Shown here piece after piece: positions 42,390 to 55,275 of a stretch of DNA of 64,000 bases. The stretch is from the NCBI GenBank assembly GCA_030765065.1, contig CM060986.1, forward strand, positions 81,523,573 through 81,587,572, given 5' to 3'. The notes under the pieces are model-generated. The model ran no database searches. It saw only the letters and a program-made list of their open reading frames with translations, and was not told where the DNA came from. Numbering within the stretch: position 1 is the first letter of the stretch; the number at the start of each line of letters is the position of its first letter. A program made the position numbers and the translations under genes. The stretch is from Deroplatys truncata (taxonomy: Eukaryota; Arthropoda; Insecta; Mantodea; Mantidae).

Positions 42390-44580
42390 CTTAAATACGC
42401 ATGTACGATCAATCACCCTACAGTGTTCTATATAAAACTGTAGTTTGAGATCAATAAATATACTTTACCTGTCTATCTATTAAAGTTTACCATAAAACAT
42501 TAAACTCAGTTTAGCTGATGCTTTTCCTTCCATTAATGATTTCGCTCGCTCAGGCAATTGTGGGTAACTAACGACTGCCCCAATTTAATTAAAATGAATT
42601 TAATTTCATTACTGACCCAAATGCCATCGTCGACATTCGGAATTAAATATCGTGCCGGAAGGGGTCCAGAAATTAGTCTCCAATGTCTCTGGGTTATGAC
42701 ATTGATAACACGAACCACAGAGCTCTTATTAGCTACGGAATTGCTTCAGTTCTGCTTAGTTTGGCAGGCTGCACATTCTGATTATAGTATGCCTTCCATT
42801 CCTAATCACTTACAGTAGAGTGCACATTTACTACAATGTGCTTGATGTGTGATGTCATCAGGAAACAACATCTGCTTAGACATCCTCCACAAGATAGCAA
42901 AAGTCCTGGCAATTATAGAAAAGTGACAGAAAACTGAAACATACATATAAATTCTCATGATTTCTAATGTAAAATTCTATATAATAGACCGAGCGTCAAT
43001 TTAAGAGCATTTTTTCGGTAACTACATCGAATTTGAGAGGTTTCTTCAATAGTAGAAGCTTAAACCCCTATGAAATAGGCTATCGCTTTGTAAAAGCATC
43101 TTATTTAAAAAAATCAACATTAAAACGCTATTCTACAAATTGGCTCTCTGTATGACCTGGTTCCCTGGGGTGTTATTTTCCTGGGGTGTTGAACGTTATG
43201 TTTTGTAAAGTAGACTACTCTGGCATAACTATAAAAGTCCACATAAACAAAAGTAGTCTATTTTTAAGACAAAACATTATATGGACTTAATTTTATATCT
43301 AAGAAGTTGATGTACTCTCTACAAATACTCTTATATCAGGTAGAAGGGAACTTGTTACCTTCCTTCTGATATCTGGTTTATAGAAGTATTACAAGCGAAA
43401 AGTATAACAGTAATTTTTCTTTAATCATGAACCTTATCGGAAAAAACAAATAGTTTTTGTTGCAAATTAGAGGTTTAATTCAACGAGAATGTATGAAAAT
43501 AATAGTTTGTTACTTATAAGATGAGTAGGGTAACCTATTTCTGACACAGTTTCAGTAGTAACTATGCTACAGCTCCAGAGGTTTTAAATAATTAATCACT
43601 TAAAAGAATATACTAAACATTTTTCTGCACACTTTATGTGGCTGTAGAACTCGACAACATTACAAACAGATCGAGGAAGGTTGGAATCTGAACCGGCTTC
43701 TGGACATAAACAAAACATACTGTACACACCCTCTTCTTTGCCTGAAGGGTAACTAACGGTTTTATTTTCCACACGCTTAATCGAAGAAACCGACGAAAGG
43801 GCGTGAAATGTTTTGGCGAAGTAAGTACAACTGCTAGCATGATGTTGGCCTGCAATACAACAGTGTAAAATAAAAGAAATACCTTCAGCGTACAATAAGG
43901 GCGTAACGGTATAGCTGTTTTGTGTTTACATATCAGAAAGATGCTTTAATTAATTACATTACACAGTACGAATTGCAAAACATATTGAAGTTTAATGTTG
44001 AACAATGTGATAAAAATATCCGTAGATTGTGAGTTTAGGTTACAAAATGTGTCATTGGAAAATTAAGATGCAATTATTAGGAGGTAGTAGACACGAAATT
44101 GTTTGTTTTTTTACACTCATGAGGCAGACGCCGCTTGTGAAAATGAAACCTTTTACGTAGTGTCCTACTACTGGTTTTGAAGATGAAAGTGAAAGCGACA
44201 CCCCCGCTACTATGGGCCAACAAACCCTACAACTTTGCTAGCATGTCTGTTATATGTTCTCGAAAACCCTAAAATATCTCCGCAGAAAATGGTCATAGAA
44301 AAAAATGAAAGTTACAGAATGTGTTCCAAATAACAAAATCTGTAACTGGCTTAAAGTAACGCAATAACTTCTCTTCCAGCCGGTATATGCCAGTGATTAT
44401 TAAACATTTATTGTTCTACCCACATTACATTATTCACGACACATTTTTGCACAGAAATTGTACAATTAAGCAACAATCCATAGTTATAAAATACGTAGAA
44501 ATAGCATCCAATATTTAATTAACGGGAGCATATACGAATAACCTTAGAAGCCGAACTTTGCTCTTGGGGAAGAAAACAAA
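42390..44580. other. Gene-free region
   Basis: I see no supported gene or named repeat. It is AT-rich, with a few short local repeats (for example CCTGGGGTGTT twice near 43165-43190). Confidence 0.35.
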
Positions 44581-44584
44581 TCCA

Positions 44585-45420
44585 ATGTGTCACATTCACA
44601 TAACTTCTCTACCCTCTATCGCTTATTAGTGGGTATACAAACCTTTTTACTAAAGCTTATATTTCTCTCCAATTCATTTTAATCCAAATAAACGTATGCA
44701 GAAATAGCTACATTACACATTTCCTTAGAGACAGAAAGGGAACACCGGTAGTCTAATGTTTAAAAACTGGGCGTTATATGCTGTCTTAAAATTCCATATT
44801 GTTTCCATGCAATCGCAAAAACACCTGAATGTTGAAAGGACTTTAAAGAATGACCAACTAATGAACAAGTTGAACCATTAATAACGGGTATTTGGGAATG
44901 GCTGATGCCACAAAAAAGTTATCTGAAATCTGTGTTTTAAAGAGATCTACATTTCTATCGCTTTGCTTTACCGGTTATACAAGATTATACAAAATTCCTT
45001 TCAAAAGAAGAGGACTTCAAAGGCGATTGTCCCAGAAAATTCAATATATACATTTTATTTGATATGTAAATATCATTTATATATGTTATTTTAAACAAAT
45101 CGTTACAGCTGGCTTTTAGAAAATAAAATATTTCGAGAAATCTTCCATGTAAAGGGTGGTTCTGGCTGGGTAAATTTCTTAGAAATTTTTGTGTCGCATC
45201 TTTAGAAGGTACTGAACCAAATACCAAGATTGCTATTTATTCGAATTTTCATTTTTAAGTTATACTGTTCATAGACCATAAACACCCACATGCCCGCGCG
45301 AATTTTTTCTAAAAATTTAATGCGATACATTCACATGACCTGCTCTATCCTCTATCGTTTATTAGTGGGTATACAAAGTGTTCCTATAAAAGCTTATTAC
45401 TTTCTCCACCACGTTCACCT
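44585..45420 (+). repeat. ACTTTCTCTAC-ended family copy followed by the start of another
   Basis: The main copy (44585-45300) runs from TGTCACATTCACATAACTTC through TTTTACCGGTTATACAAGAT-like landmarks to the region of the (CA)n site. At 45310 a second start appears (ATGCGATACATTCACATGAC, TAGTGGGTATACAAAG) and breaks off near 45420. Confidence 0.7.
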
Positions 45421-45639
45421 GGGTGAACTGTTGTTAAGTTGGTAAGGGATTAGTAAAACAGCTCCCCATTCATAGCTCATCCCACTCCTTACCTATTCTA
45501 ACAACCCAAGTTAATTGGCTGCCTTTGAATAGTCTTTTTTCACGATGGCGGATGTGCACCAGAGGATAGTATCCAAGGTAGTTTTAGATTCATTGCGGTA
45601 ATCATCTATTGTTAATTGTTTTTCTGCACGTTGAAAAGG

Positions 45640-46745
45640 TAGAATCGGAATGAAAAGTTGTGCAAATCGACATTGGATTATGCTGTCTCAAAAGAAGTTA
45701 AGGATTTCTTGTTTTATTACGGGGAAAATTGGAGTTATATGGAGATCTTCATTACGTATTATTGCGACATCGTAGCTCAGACGGTGGAACAGCAGTACGG
45801 GAAGCTGAAGATCGGTGGTTCGAGTACCGACTATGGCATTGATATTTTTATACTGACTCTACCTTTCCATAGTTAATTCGAAATTAATATTATCGTGATA
45901 AATTTTCTAATCAGAGCCTTACGAGAAAAGAAATGTAAATAAGGTTGTCAATACATTTCAACTAATGCGAAAATGGTATATTTTGCGGCTTTTTTGTACT
46001 GGTCAAAATCAATAGGTTGTACTTGTTGCTTTGTAATCAATTATCATTAGTATAAGTTAGTAGTAGTAATATAACTATAATGCTCCAAACTATTAAATGC
46101 GTTATTCAAAGTAAAGTATTTTATCTCTTCTGAAAGCTTTATTTATTAAACTGTTTTCCTCACGTGTCCTTTAATTTTGCTTTGTATCCCGTTGTAATAT
46201 GTTTTTGAAGCGTCTGGTGGCATGCAAACTGCATTATGCATTTATAATCAAGTACGCTACCTGGTTTGCGTGTGCAGTAACCACATATGTGGTGTTTTTG
46301 CAACCAGTATGACGCGTTCTTGGAGATACTCCATAGCTCCGTAGCCCATTGCTCATTAAGGGCAATAATTTTTGTTTTATTGCCCATATACTTTGTTCCT
46401 TTCAAATTTCGTATATAATAAACATGACTTTGATTATAACCACTTTCATCCATTCACTTCAATTACTTGTTCATTACTTGTAATTAAGGTTGGCCCCTAT
46501 TATTTTCATCCACTAATTTTTAAGTTATAATTTTATATGATTTATCTTATGGTTGTAAGATTTATAAGATAAAAATAAATAACTATCACAATATGCTGGT
46601 CTGACACCCGCCCCGCTTTCTTCACTGAGCGGAAACCTGATTAGGGTTTAAGTGCTACACTTTAGACAACAAACCAATAAGAGACGGACAATTTTGGCGA
46701 GTGTCTGGCGAATACCTTGCAGTCATTCAGGCTATTTCCGGAAAA
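45640..46745 (-). repeat. Long dispersed repeat R2, copy B
   Basis: It is the reverse-orientation partner of 23390-24580. It includes the tRNA-like segment on the plus strand (45770-45835: ATCGTAGCTCAGACGGTGGA, then GATCGGTGGTTCGAG) and a 97-residue open frame on the minus strand (46160-46453) that merely reflects low decay. The matching frame in the other copy is broken, so I do not call a gene. Confidence 0.65.
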
Positions 46746-46759
46746 GTCAAGGTACAATA

Positions 46760-47420
46760 ATTTTATTCTAATGTAAATACGTTTAATATATTTTATTTTA
46801 ATTAAAATTGTTAGAACGTTTTATAAAACCAGTTTTAGAAGATAAAAAGTCTCGAAAAATCGTTCATGTAAAGCGTGGTTTGGGGAGTGTGATATTCTTG
46901 AAAATCGTGCCATAAATACCAGAAATGCAGACAGTGAAAATGAATAACCACGTAGCCAAAATCGTGCGTTAAAGCCGGTAATTTCTAATAATTTTTTCTC
47001 TTAATTGCTCATCGTGTTTATTCCAACTGACTTAACTTTTAACGAGTTCATTTGCTATTGGGACTAAAAGAATGCGTATTCTCAGATCTGTGATACACAA
47101 CTGAAACTGCCCTATACTGTTACTTCGCCTAATAATTCAATATTGATGCTTTACCGTAAAATTTGTATTGAGGCACTGAATACCTTTTTATAAACGACTC
47201 CGTGTTTGTTAATGAACAGTATACTCAAAAACGAAAAGTTGCATAGCTACTAAACGTTATTTAATTTCAGCACCCTTCAAGGATGCGACACGGATTTTCA
47301 ATAAATCCCTCAGGCAACCTACCCTTTACGTGGAAATGTTCTTAATTCGTCATTTTCTCAAAACCAGCTCCAAAGATAATGATTAAAATTCCATATGTTT
47401 AAGAAATCTACATGACTTAA
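46760..47420. repeat. Two ACTTTCTCTAC-ended family fragments in opposite orientation
   Basis: A forward fragment (46760-46925: ATGTAAAGCGTGGTTTGGGG, ATTCTTGAAAATCGTG) and a reverse fragment (47150-47420: GGATGCGACACGGATTTTCA, CCCTTTACGTGGAAATG) lie about 220 bp apart. Confidence 0.55.
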
Positions 47421-47424
47421 CAAT

Positions 47425-47880
47425 TGCGACAAGGCGCGAAGTTACCCGAGGGCCGCTGGTGTGAGCGCATCCCGGCCTTTCATAACAATGGCGGTATATT
47501 ATGTGCCGCTCCCCACAGTTTTGGTAATTTCCGCTCCAGAAGGCAGATTCGAGTTACTTAGTCTTTGAGAAACTTACTCTTTGTATACGGTGCCTATATA
47601 AGGGTCTCCAGCGCCCGGTCGGACAGTTAATAAGTTACAAACTTAGTTAAGAAGTTGAAGAGTTTGGACAGTTAAGTGTGACAATTCATAGTGTTGTTCA
47701 ATTGTGAACTGCGACTCAGCAGTTCAGTTGTGAGTGTTTGTTATTCGACGGTTCAGTTGTGTTCTGTGTGTGACAACAGTGACTCAAGCGTAACTTGTGC
47801 TACGCTGAGTGTCCAAGTGATGAATAAGGTGTATTTCGCCGCAGCTCGTGTTCTCCTTTGTTACTGTAATTTCCTGCGGG
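47425..47880 (+). repeat. Candidate solo LTR
   Basis: A GC-richer block with TATATAAG at 47595-47602 followed by GGGTCTCCAGCGCCCGGTCG and short repeats of CAGTTCAGTTGTG. The order resembles U3 promoter then R/U5 of insect Ty3/gypsy-like LTRs. No second LTR or internal coding part was seen. Confidence 0.35.
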
Positions 47881-47889
47881 GGAAATTCG

Positions 47890-48985
47890 CTTTGTTTTCA
47901 ATTAATTTTTATAACTTTTTTTTTCCATTTGTAAAACATAGGAGATATAATTAAAATATTCAATTTATGCCCAATGATTATTTTGTAGCACTAGCCATTT
48001 ACGAGATATTCCTTGCTATTTGTTTATATTTTCTAATAATTCTACTGTTTGTCTGAAGTGCTACGGTGCCATTCATTTGTTTCTGGGGGTCATGCAAAAA
48101 GATTTGAATATCATGTCAGCCCCCTATATTTCCTTTGTTCCTACAACAAAATGCGCAATGAAACCATCTCTGGAAATACTGATTTCGATCAACATGAAGT
48201 AGATGAAAAGTAAGGTTATCTAACAATAATTTGTAGAAAGTATATAATAATAAACAAATGAGAATGTGATTGGTATATAAAACGTAAGATTTTTAATACG
48301 TCCTTTATTTCTTACATACACGAAATATTAAAAGCTTAAATAGTAAACTATCTGCCACTTCGCCATCTCTTTCACAAAAACGTTTTTGGGAAAAATTATC
48401 GAAACTCTAGTGATATCTTTATACAACTTTGTAACATTCCAGTCTCCATGCCTCCCAGCTTGTAATATGAGGTTGGCCGTGTACACGAAGCTGGCTTGTG
48501 TATGCGAAGCTATAGACAGGATGTTAAGAGCGCTGCGTTAATCAACTTTGTTCCCTGTGAGTGGCAGTGTACCTCCCCTATCTATTTCCAACACGTAATT
48601 TTATTAAGTCTAACTCAATAAGATAACAGGTTTTTCTTGCAAGCCGCGGGAATAGAACCCTAATGACGTAGTTTATCAGAGCGTGCCTTACACAAACAGC
48701 GTGAGTTGCACTTAAGCCTCTCCCAGAGACGAAACCCTTTCAGTTTATCTTACCCTCCCATCCTAAAAAGTTACGACAGTTTTATCTCTCTGGTTTCTAG
48801 TATTAAAGAAGATACCATGTGTTTATGTTCCACGCCTTTCCTAGGAGATTACTTAAGACTTTCCTTTACACTGCTTTCGCTGAAAAATATACAATGGAGG
48901 CCTATAAGAAATGGTGTGCAAACACGTCTTTTTACTTTCTCTACCAGGTACACTGGCGTGCATAAAATATGGCCCAACTCTTCAT
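47890..48985. other. Gene-free region
   Basis: No supported gene. A B-box-like GGGTTCTATTCCCGCGGC on the minus strand (about 48640-48665) suggests one old tRNA-derived repeat. Confidence 0.35.
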
Positions 48986-48989
48986 GTTG

Positions 48990-49345
48990 GTACTGACAAT
49001 CTAGTCCCACCTCCTATTAGCGTGACCAACTCTATTTTTCGAATATAATTCCCGCCACTGGACTGGCAGGGTACTTTACCTCCCCCAAAGTATGGTCGAA
49101 CTGCCAAAGAGTTACGTTAAACTTAAACCTTACATTTTCATGCTCACTACCGTTTTCTTAATGTCAGTTTTCTTATTGTTGTTTAGTAGCAACAACTTAA
49201 CCTTCATCTCCATATCGCTGATGAAAGCTCTCATATATACAAATGTCGTAGTTGTCGTTCAGTTTAACCACATCATGCAAATAATTCTACACCTTTCCTT
49301 TAGAAGGTCGAATTATGCTCCATTGGTTTAGCCTTCTTTTTATAT
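48990..49345 (+). repeat. Dispersed repeat R3, copy B (first part)
   Basis: It matches 33885-34240: CTGGCAGGGTACTTTACCTC, GGTCGAACTG, CGCTGATGAAAGCTCTCATA and AGAAGGTCGAATTATG. Confidence 0.6.
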
Positions 49346-49465
49346 ATTATTCATTATTGTCGCTTCAACTTTAAAGTCATATAGCGACTACTTTAGAACA
49401 CAGAACATGATTACAATGAAAACACAATATTTTAAACACTGAGGGAATATTTTATATCACAACAC

Positions 49466-50129
49466 TGTGAATGCCGGAGTGATTGTAGTGTAAATTAATA
49501 TTATTGTATGTACAGGATTTTAGATGTTTGTTAGCCATAAGTATTGTTAGGAAATAAGTTTACACGGCCTCACTGAAACTGACAATAGAAATGGGTAACA
49601 ATAAACCGAGGGGGTGAGTTGTTTATCACTAAGAAGAGACAAACAAATGACATCAGGGTAGCGTGCCTTTTTTTTTAGAAATGGAGGGAATATCTTCCCT
49701 AGAGTATATATGTTAGTAGTAGTGATTGGCTGATGAAACAGACGCTAAAGTGGGCGCGATTTGGTAACCAATAGCAGCTCTATTATAATGTTTAGGCAAT
49801 TCGAGGTGAAGGAGTATATATTCTCGAGCCATAAGCAAGTTTCGCGCAGTTCGGAAGCGTCTCTCACGAGGTACACGTCGCACAGTTTGGAAGAATCTCT
49901 CACGAGATGCATGCCGCAGTTAGTTACAAAAAATGTAAAGTACGCGAAATAATTGGTGCGTGGTAACGAATATGACTGTAGTTACATTCAGAAATATCGC
50001 AGTTTCAGTCAGGCGTGTTTTACGATTAAATATGTGAATTATTAATTAAGTGTGACGGCAATAAAAGTGTAGAAACAAATTTTTTTTATCAGTGTTATCT
50101 TTTAGCAACAGGTCCTTTCCGTTTACACA
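49466..50129 (+). repeat. Candidate solo LTR
   Basis: It starts TGTGAATGCCGG and ends CCGTTTACACA. It has CCAAT-type boxes, TATATA at 49815-49820, a direct duplication around TCTCTCACGAG (about 36 bp apart) and AATAAA at 50060-50065. The U3-R-U5 order fits an LTR. No target duplication was resolved. Confidence 0.4.
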
Positions 50130-50360
50130 CCCCGCTTAGAGACACGTGTTCGACTGAGTTATAATAGCTAGTCGGAGGACAAAGAACTCAAATTTAAAAT
50201 AATAAAACAAGAGGCGCCCAGTAAATAAGATAACACGAGCCAGAGAACTGCGACAACACTAATAGCACATACAACATTAAATTTCCTGGATAGGTGGGCT
50301 ATACATTCTTATACAATTTTATCGCTTTCATAAAGTTTAAAGTTTTTTGTTGTGCTGAAT

Positions 50361-50830
50361 TTAGGGCATCTGGTAGGCTGCTGGGGATGTCACATCTTTC
50401 TCTGTGTTGTACATTGCGAGGCAAGCTTTAACGAAATGATGAACTCTGAGGTTGGATCTGCAGAGGTCACACACAGGAAGAAGGTCACGGTTGAGGAGAT
50501 ATTTGTGCGTTATAGAAGCATGTCCAATACGTAGTCGAGTTAATACAACTTGGTCTTTGCGGTTTAAATGATGGTGTTGAAGATTGGTCTCGAAAATGTA
50601 GACATCGTATAACTTTCCCCTAGATGTGGTTATCCATGTTTGTCTCCATTGATTAATGCAAGTCTTTTTGGTGAAGTTGATGAAGTCCGTGTGTGGGATC
50701 TTGATGTCCTGAGGGAGATATTTGTGCCTGATCAGCTGATTCATTTCCGACATGAGACGGAGTCCAGGCGAATGATACTGATTTACCACAGATTAGTATT
50801 TGGTTGTACAGGTTCTGAAGTTCTTTAACA
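50361..50830 (-). mobile_element. 5'-truncated non-LTR retrotransposon relic (RNase H / C-terminal end)
   Basis: On the minus strand a 142-residue open stretch reads ITTSRGKLYD...LNRKDQVVLTRLRIGHASITHKYLL...CDLCRSNLRVHHFVKACL. The RKDQVVLTRLRIGH block and the following CDLC...HH...C cluster are typical of the end of pol in I/Jockey-like LINEs. It has no start and no reverse transcriptase domain, so it is a dead 3' fragment. Confidence 0.8.
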
Positions 50831-51084
50831 ATATTTTGGAAGGTTGAGATTTGTTGAAGGGATGTTAAGGCACTCGACGAGTCTGGGAATATTATGTAAT
50901 TATGTAGGCTATCTTTTTAAGTATATATTCCAACGAGAGTTTATTGTGAACAATTCACAAGAATAGACAGAAAGATAGTTGGGAAGACTATGTCGTATGG
51001 TGTAATCAGGGAATACTGTCTTTCCTAGTGTACCACTCATAGCGAAAAGCTTTCTTAGAGGTGGCATACGAACTACACGTTCAT

Positions 51085-52080
51085 TGCACGCAGATTATAA
51101 ACATCGTTCTTTCGTTAGTTGTTATGCCTCTGAATTGTTTTTCAGGTCAGTCACACAGAGAATTGATTGTTGGACGGAGTCAAAAGTTGATTACCTGAAG
51201 ATGAAAACGTTACGGAGGGAAAATCATTATAGTGGTCTAGGGGAATGGACCACTTTTTATGCGCGACAGTATACGTGGTAGGTAGGGAAGGTATTGCATT
51301 CCACCCAAAGATCCGATATCAAAATTTCACCGGAAATACATGCTTTGAGGCCCTCTGAATCCAAAAATCATTTTAGAAAAAAGGACCGTGCGAGTGTATG
51401 CGTGCCGATGAACAGCATAGCTCCAAATCGAAAATTCTGATAAACACCATAGTTGGTATTTAAGCTCAGTACCTTCCAAAGATCAGACGCGAAACAACTC
51501 TCTCCGCTCCAATCTACTCTTTATATGAAACATCCTTCGAAATTTATTTTTTTCAAAATGACTAATAATTTTTATTAAAATACCAAAATACTTACATGAC
51601 AAAATGTGTAGCTTAAATTTTCTGGCAATAGCTGGCGTCGATTTCATTGGGAAGGAATTTTGTATAATTGTGTATAATTAGTGAAGTTAAAAGTTGGGAA
51701 TAAACGTACCACACAAAAATGTAAATCACTTTAAAACATACAATTTATTTCAAATAAGTTTTTGTGCTTAAGCTATTTCTGAGATATGCGTTAATAATGG
51801 TTCGAATTGTTCATTACTTCGTCATTCTCTTGAAGCCCTGCCAACGTTCAGCTATTTCTCGCGATTGCATGGAAACAGTATGAAATTTTAAGGCCAGCAT
51901 ATAGCGTCCAGTTCTTAAACATTTAGCTATCGCTGTTCCCTTTGTATCTATAACGAAATGTTTAATGTAGCCATTTCTGCAATGGTTTATTTAGATTAAA
52001 ATATAGTAGAGAGAAACGTAAGCTTTAGTAAAAACAGTAACAGAGGGTAGAGAAGGTCATGTGAATGTACCACAACAGAA
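51085..52080 (-). repeat. R3 end followed by ACTTTCTCTAC-ended family copy, reverse orientation
   Basis: The R3 second part (51085-51265, plus orientation, GTTTTTCAGGTCAGTCACAC) abuts a family copy (about 51270-52080) with GTGGTAGGTAGGGAAGGTAT, CGCGATTGCATGGAAACAGT and the end GAGGGTAGAGAAGGTCATG. The same R3-family junction occurs at 34470, so the two may move together. Confidence 0.65.
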
Positions 52081-52384
52081 TTTTTTTATCCAACAGTCTG
52101 TAACCTGAGACATACCTCAAAAAGCTCATCTCGGAAACTTTGACATTTTCTGCTATGAGGGGGACAGCAACAAACTCTCACACACATAGATCAATGTTGG
52201 AATAGTATCACCTTATAACGTTTCAACATAGTTGCTCTATTGCAATTTTTAAGAGTTCGTGATAATCATGATATTATAAATGAGGATAATCTTCAATTTA
52301 TTTAAAAACCAAATCTAGATCACTGTGCAATACAGTGATGATGATGATAAATTCTAATTACAAAAAGATTCTAAAAATTAAATT

Positions 52385-52675
52385 AAATTGAGTTTTATTT
52401 ATGGATGCTCTACTGTGGTCCTTAGCGTCCCATTCTATATTAGGCGTACAAGACCAGTATTTCTTCTCCGAGGCCCCTATCAGGCTTGAGGTTCTTTTAC
52501 ATGCCGTAAATCTACGATACAGGACCACTGGCTTTACTTCCCTTCCGAAAGAAGCCATGCTAAGGATTTTTAAGTCTCCGAAACAATGCATCACCCTCTG
52601 CCGGGTTTGAACCCGCGACCTCAGGAACTGGAAGCTAGCATGGTAACCACTACACCACGGAGGACGACGACAAAA
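52385..52675 (-). mobile_element. tRNA-headed SINE (family S2)
   Basis: On the minus strand the head reads TCCTCCGTGGTGTAGTGGTT, then GGTCGCGGGTTCAAACCCGG (B box). The ~200 bp body ends in an AATAAAACTCAA tail at the low-coordinate end. It is homologous over its length to the copy at 13738-14023. Confidence 0.85.
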
Positions 52676-52849
52676 AGATTCTAGTTTCCTATCAGCCAAG
52701 AGGATATTAGGATGGAGAAGGACTCTTATCCAAATGGCAGGAATTGTTTTAACATAGTTATGCCAGAACAAGCCAGCCAGGCAACCAGCGTAATTCATTT
52801 TACTACTACTATCACCACTACCACTACTTCTGCTAATCAGGAAATCATA

Positions 52850-53390
52850 TCTAAAAGGTATTTAAAATATTTAGGAATTTTAATAATTGGACATAACATG
52901 AGTATGTGGCCGGTAAGACAGAAAAAACTGCTGCAGCACTGTGGAGACTAATGCTAAACATTGGAGGACCTAAAACAGGTAAAAGGAGAGTATTGTGAAG
53001 TGTAGTGAACTCGATAATACTATATTGTGCACCAGCCTGTAATATTTGGATAGGAAAAACAATATACAGGAGAAATACTGAAAGGGTCCAGCGCAAGATA
53101 GCCATAAGAATAACTAGCGCATATAGGACGGTCTATACTTTGCACTACAATCCACTAGCGGGCACTATACCCATACCTTTATTCGTCCGGGAACTTGCAT
53201 AACAAGAGAGCTCAAAAGAAAAGAGCAAGGGTTAACACAATGGAAATGTTGCAACAATTCTGTTTGCCACAGTTTCTGAATGCGGCGGGAGGGAAACAAG
53301 GGGAAGTAGGGCTCCAACACAGTTTTTGTCAGGGCATGGACGATTTAAATCGTACCTATTTAAAATGCGATAGTTAGCAATGTAAGTTAA
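52850..53390 (+). mobile_element. 5'-truncated non-LTR retrotransposon relic (R1/Jockey-like pol C-terminus)
   Basis: In order, with frame changes: LWRLMLNIGGPKTGKRRVL, then VNSIILYCAPACNIW, VQRKIAIRITSAYRTV and LSGHGRFKSYL. This order and wording match the region after reverse transcriptase in R1-clade LINEs (LxNxGGP, ILYGAPxW, QRxxAxRxxSAYRTVS, LTGHGxFxxYL). Stops and shifts show it is dead. Confidence 0.8.
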
Positions 53391-53592
53391 TATTATTAAA
53401 GAAAAGTAAAAAGGCGAAAAGGTAATTAAACAACGGTTTTGCTGTGCTGCGAAATAATGCCGAGAGGTTGTTCCGGAGTGCTGCAGGATATACTGGAGAG
53501 GTTTTAGTTGTGTTAGAATCCCACACTTGCCAGTGAGACTGACGTGCATTGCATTTCTCCTCCAAGGAAGAAAAAAAGAATGCCACCACCAC

Positions 53593-53603
53593 CGATGATA
53601 ATA

Positions 53604-53639
<36 letters not shown>

Positions 53640-53643
53640 TAAT
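53593..53643. repeat. (AAT)n microsatellite
   Basis: A near-perfect ATAATA run of about 50 bases with two AAATAAT interruptions. Confidence 0.95.
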
Positions 53644-53769
53644 AGCTTCTAATCGTATTACATCATTGTATTATTTATATATCAAAATAATTACCTAAAT
53701 TAGCAAATACGACAAAATATCCTTTTGAAGGCAATTAGACATTGTATGAGTATGGAGTGCGAGAGAGAG

Positions 53770-53925
53770 AATGTGTATGACGGAAATGTCCAAATGTTCT
53801 ATTTTCATCACACACACACACACACCTCAAGAAGGAATTTCCGGTGAAATCCCTCTGTCGAATTTGTGTGAAATACAGCAATCCCTCTACCTCTTATGGG
53901 TAGGCCATGAGAAAGTAAACAGTCT
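53770..53925 (+). repeat. Distal fragment of the ACTTTCTCTAC-ended family
   Basis: It holds a short (CA)n run, then GGAATTTCCGGTGAAATCCC, TCGAATTTGTGTG and CCATGAGAAAGTAAAC at the end. Confidence 0.6.
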
Positions 53926-53987
53926 TCAGAAAGAGTATTACAATATAATACATGCATACATTACATAATGTACGTATATTGTATGTA

Positions 53988-55275
53988 TGAGGGGCATTCA
54001 AATGAAACCTGGTCTGCGTCTAACTTTGCATTACACGTAAGGTGGCACCAAGCAACTGCGTGTATAGTGGCACCATCTATTGGTAGAGCTCCTGCAGCGT
54101 GCGCAACGTTTGACGTTGCATAGCTACAGTGTGGTCACACAAGTTATTGTCCACTACTGAACATGAAGGCGATTAAGCAGGAACGACGAGGAGTGATTCG
54201 ATTTTTAGCGGCGGAGGGAGTTGGAGGCCGTGAAATGTATCGACGGATGAAGGCTGTGTACGGTGAGTACAGTCTGTCTCGTTCAAGTGTGGTGGAATAG
54301 CGCAAAAGATTCCTTGAGGTGCTCGAGTTACTGGAAGATGATGCTCGTCCTGGACAGGCTCATCGTGTCATCACACCTGAAATGATTGCGGAAGTGAATG
54401 CTTTAGTCTTGGGCAACCGCAGAATCACCGTGGACGAGATCCATCGGTTACTGGGTATCAGCGTGGGCACCATTCACACCATAATGCATCAACACTTGAA
54501 ATTTCGAGAAGTTTGTGCGCAGTGGGTTCCCCACCAATTGACCGCCGAATAGCGCAATGCTACCCCTATGGAACTGTCTTTGAGTCATCTGCAACGTTAT
54601 CATGAGGAGGAATACGGCTTTCTGCCGCATATTGTCACTGGTGACGAAACATGGTGTCACTATTTTGACCCGGAAAGCAAGCGTCAGAGCAAGCAGTGGA
54701 AGCATGCGACTTCACCACCTCCAAAGAAATCAAAGGCCGTGCACACCAGATCTGGTAAGGTCATGATGTCCTCTTTTGACCACAAGGGCCCACTGCTTGT
54801 CGTGTTCCTGGAACGGGGAACCACCATCAATTCCCAGCGTTATCAAGCCACTTTACAGAACCTTAGACGAGCCATCAAGTCGAAACGCCCAGGCATGTTG
54901 TCAAATGACGTTATTCTCCTGCATGATAATACCCGCCCACACACTGTCAATACGGTGAAGACGACATTGCAGCAGTTTCGATGGGAAACGCTGGAACTCC
55001 ACCGTACAGTCCAGACCTTTCACTGTGTGACTTCCATGTTTATGGACCTCTAAAACAAGCTATTCGCGGACATCGATTCACAACGGACGATGAAGTGTGT
55101 GAATGGGTCCAGGTCTGGATCCGACAACGGCCTACTAGCTTCTTCAAAGATGGAATCGACCGACTAGTGTCGCAATGGGATAAAAGTGCCAACAGTTTTG
55201 GCGACTATTTTTGAGTTAATAAAATCGTTACCGTTACTTTACACAAGTGGCCGGCTTTCATTTGAATGACCCTTA
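53988..55275 (+). mobile_element. Mariner transposon
   Basis: A 1.29 kb element with ~25 bp terminal inverted repeats: left TGAGGGGCATTCAAATGAAA, right (reversed) TAAGGGTCATTCAAATGAAA. It is flanked by TA on both sides (53986-53987 and 55276-55277), the mariner target duplication. It contains one decayed transposase. Confidence 0.92.
54163..55214 (+). pseudogene. Mariner transposase, inactivated
   Basis: The frame from ATG at 54163 has in-frame TAG codons at 54298-54300 and 54550-54552 and a frameshift between about 54985 and 55010; the C-terminal part continues in another frame to 55214. Landmarks: a helix-turn-helix region (ITVDEIHRLLGISVGTIHTI), first catalytic Asp in VTGDETWCHY, second in LLHDNTRPHT and third in SPDLSLCDFHVYGPLK, about 34 residues after the second, as in mariner DD34D. 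The linker before the first Asp is still readable. Two nonsense codons and one frameshift rule out activity. Confidence 0.9.

Noticed and set aside
45770-45835. Functional tRNA genes (also at 12350, 13980, 24420, 34600, 52620)
   Set aside because: A-box and B-box-like parts are present, but the segments continue into repeated SINE bodies or lie within repeats, and acceptor-stem pairing is not convincing.
46160-46453. A 97-residue minus-strand frame as a host gene
   Set aside because: It lies in repeat R2, and the equivalent frame in the copy at 23390-24580 is broken. No domain is recognisable.
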